From assembly GCF_001949145.1 (NCBI RefSeq), contig NW_019091371.1, forward strand, positions 2,502,521 to 2,566,520: 64,000 bases of DNA. Direction: 5' to 3'. This DNA is from Acanthaster planci (lineage: Eukaryota > Echinodermata > Asteroidea > Valvatida > Acanthasteridae). This document shows, piece by piece, positions 57,585 through 64,000 of this stretch (the first letter of the stretch is position 1; each line of letters begins with the position of its first letter). Made by a program: the position numbers and the translations under genes. The notes under the pieces were generated by a model, which was not told where the DNA came from, did no database searches, and worked only from the letters and a program-made list of their open reading frames with translations.

Positions 57585-58174
57585 AAACTTATTTATAGAA
57601 TTAGGCCATTTCTTCCCTGGAGTTTTTGCAGAATCCATCTTTTTTATTCCTGTGGCTTTGCAGAAGTAAAGAACAAAGATAGCCTAGTCATATTTTAGTT
57701 TCATGTTCTTTAATGTGTTTTTATGCCTATCTTTTTGTTCCGCTTGGTTACTGTAATACCCGTAATTCATTTAAAATCCTTTTATTCGTAGTTGTTTAGA
57801 AGTTGAACATTGACATTCAAAATCATACCCTCAACTCGTAAACCTTGGCTACCATTTTATATGGGCTGCAAAAACTTGCAGAAAGTTCATTCCTTGCTGT
57901 AAAGATCTGTTTTCATCTGAATGCGCATTTTCTTTTGATCAGGTGCTAATCTAAATGCGATCCAGTGCTATCTAATCAACACGGTAAATTCTAAAGCTTC
58001 GTATCACGATATGCAATTAAGACTGTTGGTGTTCTTCACATTACCGATATAAATGGTGAAAATTTACATATCAGATTTGGCAAGATTGATAGGACACATC
58101 TGTAGTTATGGATTAATAACACACTCTTAATGAAACATACCTAAATTATTTGCTCTCTGCTTTGTTATGTACAG

Positions 58175-58216
58175 GGGCTGAATGTCTACCTACTGAATCT
58201 ACTTTGCTTGATGATC
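58175..58216 (+). CDS. Unit B small exon a (42 bases)
   Basis: Acceptor TTTGTTATGTACAG, donor C/GTAAGTG, phase 1-1, reads AECLPTESTLLDD. Same length and phase as 60551-60592, so the two are probably duplicated exons. A decayed copy lacking the acceptor lies at about 57030. Confidence 0.5.
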
Positions 58217-59014
58217 GTAAGTGCTAAACCTTGTGTAGGCAGGAAGGATATCATTAATCAATAATGCTAATAGGAAAAATCGAGATTGAGGTCCTTGTTT
58301 TATTAATTTCTGACGCTAGTTCCCCAAGAATGTGATGGAAACTTATGGCTCAATGTCCAATGTTTGGTGTGTTTCAACTTGACCGCGCAATTCAGAGAAC
58401 AACAAACGGGGTTCAATGCGTTTGGCAATTAACAAAATGTGCTGAGCGAATACAAATTTGCCAACCCTTCAACTTTTGCTACTATTTTATAAGCGCTGCA
58501 AAAGTTTGCAGAAAGTTCATTCCTTGCTGAGAAGACCTGTGTCACCAGAAGGCGCATTTCATCTCATTTAAGGTAACAATCATAGCATTGAAAATACCCC
58601 GGACAACTCTAACACTCTCCGATATTTAGGAAAGTGTAAGACATATTAAAGTCGCATTTATAATCCCATAAAGACATATCAAGGTACACTGGGCCAAAAT
58701 GCTATACAAAAGTTTTGGACATATTTGAAAGTTGGAGCGTTTTTGATTTTGAAAGAAGTTTTTCATTTTTGTATCTCATATTTAATCAAAGGTTAGACTT
58801 TACCCTCTAAAGACTTCGTTGAACAATTAACCACTTTTTTGTAAACTTAATTTGAATATAAACAATGTTTTCGAAATTCATAAACGTCGTTGTTCTCTTG
58901 CTGAACACCATCCATCATCACTTTAAACATCCCTCAACAAACACATACTCGCATTTGATTTCGACAAAAAAACAAAAACCAAATTTTTGCAGCACAAGGA
59001 TAATTTTTATATTT

Positions 59015-59062
59015 ATTTCGATGGGTTTGAAGATTAACAAGGATGAGTCAATAACTTCTTCT
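59015..59062 (+). pseudogene. Decayed copy of the unit B small exon
   Basis: Ends GATGAGTCAATAACTTCTTC then TG with donor GTGAGTGATAAC, followed by intron homologous to that after 60592 (AGTGATAACTTGCAAAAAGT against AGTGACAACTTTCCAGAAAG). No acceptor gives phase 1 with an open frame, so it is unlikely to be spliced in frame. Confidence 0.35.
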
Positions 59063-60550
59063 GGTGAGTGATAACTTGCAAAAAGTTTTAAAGAGCTTGC
59101 CGAACCGTTCATTTTATGTTGTGACTTGATCCCATTTTAGACGTCCAAAGGTGCAAACGTGACAAGTGTTCTCTCCACTGAAGGCATGTTAATGTGCTGT
59201 TCCTTATTACCCGATAAAAGCCGAAATAAAATGAGAACATCTGTTTGGTTATATGGTTACTAATAAATCCAGTGGCCTGTTAAATTTATGGACTTAGTGC
59301 AAAGTACAGTACATATACCTCTGTGCGGAATATAATGCTCAACGACATGGTTTACATACAAGTGCAATGTTTGTGACACACAACTGTTTACACACAGTTA
59401 AAAGCCACGAGTGTTATTTATAGATGGATTGTATGCAAAATAAATGTCAACAAATTAAAAAAAAAGAGTTAAAGTGCATATTATGGAACCATGTCCAAAT
59501 ACTGTAAAATTACACAGGATATGTCGATGCGATTAAGGTGTTTTGATGTTGAATTAAATGTATGTTGTCAAGGATTTTGTGTAGTGTAATGTAACGAAAG
59601 TAGCAAATGCGAACGCGGGCCTACGAAACATGTTGAAAATTTCATGCCTTGCCTTTAACACTTAAAAGCGATGCTACAATGCACTTAAAACATTCAATTA
59701 ATCTAACAGACTTACAACAACAACCAGTTTGAGTGCAAAACAATATCACCCAAAAGAACCTTTTCATGAGTAATGCTGTTTGGCATTCACCCTTTAACCG
59801 TTTTTTATGTGATGTGGTCATGCTGGCCTACCCTTAACTGCTTTTAAAAGGTAGTTTCAATGGATCTCCAAATGCAAACTTTGCTTCCCATTTAACCGCA
59901 TTTGCAAATTTTATTTCACTACTGCAAGGGGTGTGTTACTATCTGTTTGATTTTTATGGTTACGGGTTTTCCATCTTCATGAACAAAACTGGGATGCCAT
60001 TCTGAGTAGCCAGCCTGAATGTTACACCTGGCTTCGGGCGGCAATAAAAGACGTCGACTATAAATAACAGGCGCAAAATACTTATCTGTGAACTTTAGCG
60101 ATATTGCAGGTTGTAGCCGGGTTGTTTGGACGCAGCATTGCTGGACAATATTCAAAACCATTAGTGATTATGCAAGATGAATAGTGCTCAGAATCATGAC
60201 CGCAAACGGCTGCACTGAAGACTTAGTCCCTATATTTGGTAAAAGACAGAGCATTGCACAATGGGACTTCCAAAACCCATTTTCTGAGATGCAATGCTTG
60301 CAGTCTCAAAGGTGGGCTTTGTTCAAATTTCCAGAAAAGAATATTTGAGAAGATATAATCAAACATCCAGAAATCACCAACAAAATTTGGAGAATTTATT
60401 TCATTTGTTGAAGAATTTGTTTTTTTACGACTTTGTACTAAATAGTCGAGGACACACAGGTATATCCTAGTTTTTTTGTATTATGAATATCCCGTTTAAA
60501 CTTCATTACATGCTACCCAAATATGAATTTACCATTTTTTATTTCAACAG

Positions 60551-60592
60551 ACTCGATGATATGCCAGGATGAGACGTCAAGAATTTCTTGTG
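60551..60592 (+). CDS. Unit B small exon b (42 bases)
   Basis: Acceptor TTTTTTATTTCAACAG (ends 60550), donor G/GTAAGTG, phase 1-1, reads SMICQDETSRISC. Strong splice signals at both ends. Confidence 0.5.
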
Positions 60593-60825
60593 GTAAGTGA
60601 CAACTTTCCAGAAAGTTGTAAAGATCTTGCTAGCCCGTTAATTATGTTCTTGATGCTTTTTTGGACGTTTGAAGCTACCTCCGTCACAAAGTCACAATAC
60701 TTTGAAATTGGGTTTGGGTTTCATGAATAAACGGTTATTATTATCTAACAATTTTTATTTAACTGTAACGTGTTTATGTTATGTTTTTCGTATATTTTGT
60801 TCCTACCTGGATGACATATACGCAG

Positions 60826-60969
60826 TGTCAACAAATAGTCTCCGATCAAATACCTGTCTTGAAGTTATTGCGAGAAGTCTTCAGAACGATCGTATCGAGC
60901 AAGTTACGGACACCAGCATAAAAAATGACTATGGAGAACAAGAATCTGAAACGTCCATCGTTAAAAATG
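60826..60969 (+). CDS. Unit B exon, acidic/polar
   Basis: 144 bases, phase 1-1: acceptor after TTTTGTTCCTACC...ATATACGCAG (ends 60825), donor G/GTATGTA. Reads STNSLRSNTCLEVIARSLQN, DRIEQVTDTSIKNDYGEQES, ETSIVKN. Polar and acidic, probably helical in the first half. Positional counterpart of unit A exon 2. Confidence 0.5.
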
Positions 60970-61038
60970 GTATGTAGGCCTAAGTGCAACAACTCCCGCG
61001 CCAACCAATGAAGGGTTGCGCGGCATTGGCTTATCCAA

Positions 61039-61259
61039 CTAGTGGTGTGTGGGGGGGGTGGGGGGAACTCAAAAGCGAATACAGATTCGGGGACATTCAA
61101 CACGATGTTTGATGAGAAAAATGTTAAAAGCCTTCTTTGTGGTCCCGACATCCTCGCTTATAATTCCTGGTGTTTTTTTTTTTAGGGTTTTGGTTCTATT
61201 ATTTAAGAAAAAAAGTAAGGGGGCAAGTTTCCGCCAGCCCCCCTTGGATACGCCACTTG
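61039..61259. mobile_element. Short TIR element in a unit B intron
   Basis: Left end CTAGTGGTGTGTGGGGGGGG, right end CCCCCCTTGGATACGCCACTT; the ends are imperfect inverted repeats (AGTGGYGT). About 220 bp with G runs after the left end, like the element at 15893-16109. A further CAGTGGCGTAAAT word lies at 61471. Confidence 0.45.
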
Positions 61260-61706
61260 TGCGTGTAATTTTACAAAAGCAGTTTAGTAAGCAGTTTTGC
61301 CTTACTTTTTACTTTTTTCCTGATTTGTCTCGTTTCATTTTTTTATGTACAAGTGTTTGTGACTATGACAACAACCGTTGCTCCTTTTCAATGTTGAAGC
61401 CATCTTGGTCTCTGAATATATACCTGTGCAAGGTTTTTTTTTTCTTATGGTCGGATGAAATAACGTGAAACAGTGGCGTAAATATTTTTTCTGGAAGAAC
61501 ATTTTGGCTATTTACATGTCGACGTTACTCTGAGCAGAGCAAACTCGTTGATGATCCTGAAAGAAAGCTGTACAATTTCAATTGCACACAGTCAAAGAAA
61601 CCAGATGCACCGAATCTGGAACAGAAGAAAGATAAAATAAGCAGCAATGCGATATATGAAGCGGTGCATACAACGAAATTGATTTGTATCTGCCTGCCTT
61701 TTCTAG

Positions 61707-61853
61707 GCACGCAGGTAACTGGAATACCTCTCTCCGGATTCGATCAAAACGAAATGTCATCCAACTTTCCGTTTGTTTGCAAGGCGAAAGGAGACGGAAA
61801 TTTGATCATCATTGGCGGAAACACCACAATTTCCCAACATCAGAAGGCATCAG
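61707..61853 (+). CDS. Unit B exon with GDGN motif
   Basis: 147 bases, phase 1-1. Acceptor TGCCTGCCTTTTCTAG (ends 61706), donor G/GTGATT. Reads TQVTGIPLSGFDQNEMSSNF, then PFVCKAKGDGNLIIIGGNTT and ISQHQKAS. Its last 24 residues align with unit A exon 3 (KGDGNVIINGGTTN), while the first half does not, so the GDGN block is the conserved part. The helix seen in unit A is not obvious here. Confidence 0.6.
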
Positions 61854-62108
61854 GTGATTTGAAATTTAAAAGAAAAGAAAAGACCGACTAAACAATATAT
61901 TTATTCCTAACAAGTTAACGGCAAAATTTTCAATCAAGCTTAAATATCAATTTGTGGTAAAATTCCACTTTCTTTCCCTGAATTGCGTTTTCTCAATAAA
62001 AAAAAAATCTAAGGTCACAGGCTATGCGCAGTACTCGACCAGATTGACCTGTTTCTCTTGGAAAACTTAAAAAGTACGTCTGCCCACCATATCAATTCAT
62101 GCCCACAG

Positions 62109-62200
62109 GTTCTGGACACGCGATAATTGAGGGCGCTGGGATATCCACTAGAGATCTCGACTCTGAGGTGGATCCACCCCGGCGTCGAGGTCTTCAGTAG
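62109..62200 (+). CDS. Unit B terminal exon (tail)
   Basis: Acceptor TTCATGCCCACAG (ends 62108), phase 1 entry, 29 full codons to TAG at 62198-62200: SGHAIIEGAGISTRDLDSEV then DPPRRRGLQ. Homologous to the unit A tail (ISTADFYSEG). AATAAA at 62317-62322 follows 117 bases later. Confidence 0.6.
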
Positions 62201-62316
62201 GCATCCAAACGACCACAAGGTAAGGCAAAACAAGTTCTAAGCTCAAGTACCCGAGTAACGGCGGGACTGCATCGACCTATTTAGATTTAGCATAAATATC
62301 TGGGTACTAAATGTTT

Positions 62317-62322
62317 AATAAA
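62317..62322 (+). terminator. Poly(A) signal AATAAA, unit B
   Basis: Follows the unit B stop at a normal 3' UTR distance. Confidence 0.5.
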
Positions 62323-64000
62323 TGATCGATACTCAAAATGAGTGCTAAATATTTCATTAAAATGGTTTTTAATGATACAGGTTTTCCTGGCCAAATTCGG
62401 AAAATGTGTAAATGAATTAGTAATGGCAACATTCGTTTCGAGTGAAAATTCTATTTAACTAATAAAAAATTCTATTTCAGTGAAGTAGCATTCAGTCGGA
62501 TATTGCACTGGTGGCATTCATTTTTGTGCGAAATCGAATGTACTTCTGCAATCCTGCAGTCATCTTAATTTGAACTCAATCTATTTCGCAAAATGTTCAG
62601 GCGATTTCGCGCGAAATGTTATTTAAGGTATACCTGGTCCAGAATTGGAATTCGTATTTTCTTAGGAGTGTTTAGTTGAATGGTTAAATGTTCATATATT
62701 CATAGCTGAAATAGACCATTCATGTTGTCTTTAAAAACATACCGACTATTATACAAATCCTATAAAAACACTGACGCCGAGGTAACCTTTCCTTCTCGTG
62801 CTACGTTTTTGCCGCAATCATATAAAATACACACGTGGCCTTCTTGAAATGGCTGAATGGGAATATACAGAAGAATCATAGACTTTAATTGATGTACATT
62901 TTGATAACAAACACACGTCCATTACGTCCATTATCAAAGTGGTGTCATGATTTCTGTAACCCTGTAGGCCTATATATCTGATCAAATTGAACGCAAATTT
63001 TGTGAATTTGAATGAAGCAAATGAAAATGAATACTCAATACCGACCGTTTATGGTAAAAGACAGATTTTCGGTGAATAAGATTGTACATTGGTTACAACT
63101 GGCAAAGAATGCGTCAAATCGAAATCCTAATCTCTTATTTGTAGCCTCTTAGATGAAATGTAATGCATATTATTTACTTGAAGGATGCAAAACGAAGTCG
63201 AATGCTCGTATTGCGAAAATAAAACCAGGTTTTAAGTCGTTTTCAACAACCACGCCAAACTGAACTTTTACTTTACCAATCAAACAGCACATTTTCCAAA
63301 AATTGGCCAGGAAACCTATATTAGTTGAGGGTTTAAAGTCGATCTAATACATATGCATTGCCTGTCGAGTTTATATGTTAAAAGGGTCGCTAATACAGTG
63401 ACATCTATCCGAAGTCCCAAAAGAAGCTGTGACGGACGTGCTTCTGTTTTCCCTACCGACCACATACGCAGAAAGAAACACATATGCCCACATTTTTGTG
63501 TGCCACCATTTTGTCATGTGTTGCAGGGGTATACTATACTCCTGAAAGATAATTGTGCAATTGCCTGGCTAAGGTGACTTGTCAATTGTTGTCACACTCT
63601 TGATCTTTTGTTCTTTTCACATACTTGTTCGATCGATCTTCCATGCCCGTCTGTCCTCCCACGATAACCTAATAGATCATACCCCCAGAAATACAAGAGA
63701 AACTTTGAACTGAATGTATATAATAAATTAATTACAATGTTTGAGACGACCTGATTCAACATTATCTCGTGGGCGGGTATACTTATGATGAAATCTGCTG
63801 TATACTCCAAATTGGACATGACTTGGGTTGCACGCAGGCACACGGAAGTCTTTTCAACAGTAATGTTTCTTTGTTAGCTCCATAAATATAGTGCTGACAA
63901 GCTGGCAGGCTGTCTGTGCTCATTGGCCTATCCACCATGGCATACACACCCACAAAAACAATATTATCTGAAAATTAAATCAAGTGATAATTGCCCCCAA
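62323..64000. other. No gene seen
   Basis: No supportable exon. If the A-transposase-B arrangement repeats, a further transposase-derived exon would be expected beyond the window, not here. Confidence 0.4.

Overview
ORGANISM AND STYLE. This is a stretch of animal nuclear genome: introns with ordinary GT/AG junctions, AATAAA signals, tRNA-derived SINEs, a non-LTR retrotransposon, many TIR/foldback elements and three runs of N (assembly gaps). The dense palindromic word ACATGTACATGT, the recurring TAGGCCTAC and the repeat types suggest a marine invertebrate deuterostome, most likely an echinoderm (lancelet or hemichordate not excluded). This is inference; no species marker is visible. Gene density is low and all genes are incomplete or small.

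LAYOUT. 1.2-4.5 kb: a spliced exon encoding a catalytically dead Harbinger/PIF-type transposase domain, then a three-copy tandem array of exon-like units and a decayed reading frame. 6.4-8.25 kb: nested foldback. 9.7-11.9 kb: broken non-LTR retrotransposon on the minus strand. 13-19.2 kb: duplicated spliced-looking blocks, two MITEs, a 250-bp palindrome and a small gene ending at 18984 with a poly(A) signal at 19174. 20-35 kb: mostly SINEs, tandem repeats, a decayed transposon-type protein (30.65-31.75 kb) and a TTAA element. 37-40 kb: a Penelope-like hammerhead motif, hairpins and a CpG-rich stretch. 40.1-62.3 kb: the most interesting part, a duplicated locus.

THE DUPLICATED LOCUS. Two paralogous gene-like units lie in the same orientation. 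Unit A has exons at 40086 and/or about 45.1 kb, 45881, 46514 and 47420. Unit B has exons at 55013 (interrupted by a gap), 58175, 60551, 60826, 61707 and 62109. Every internal exon is symmetric phase 1-1. Each unit ends in a short homologous tail (ISTxDxxSE) and each has a glycine/asparagine-rich exon with the shared motif KGDGNxII, followed by GG and a Thr-rich stretch, which loosely resembles signalling-amyloid/RHIM-type motifs. Between them, at 51138, lies a second dead-transposase exon, also entered in phase 1 and with its own poly(A) signal, paralogous to the one at 1184. Neither transposase exon has its own start codon ahead of the domain, so each must be spliced to an upstream exon. The phases allow unit A to splice either to its own short tail or to the transposase exon. 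I infer a small expanding family of exon-modular genes that captured an inactive Harbinger domain; RNA evidence would decide it.

Other notable structures are three TTAA-bounded TIR elements, a foldback repeat whose loop is inverted between its two copies, clusters of CTCF-like cores, and a pyrimidine mirror repeat.
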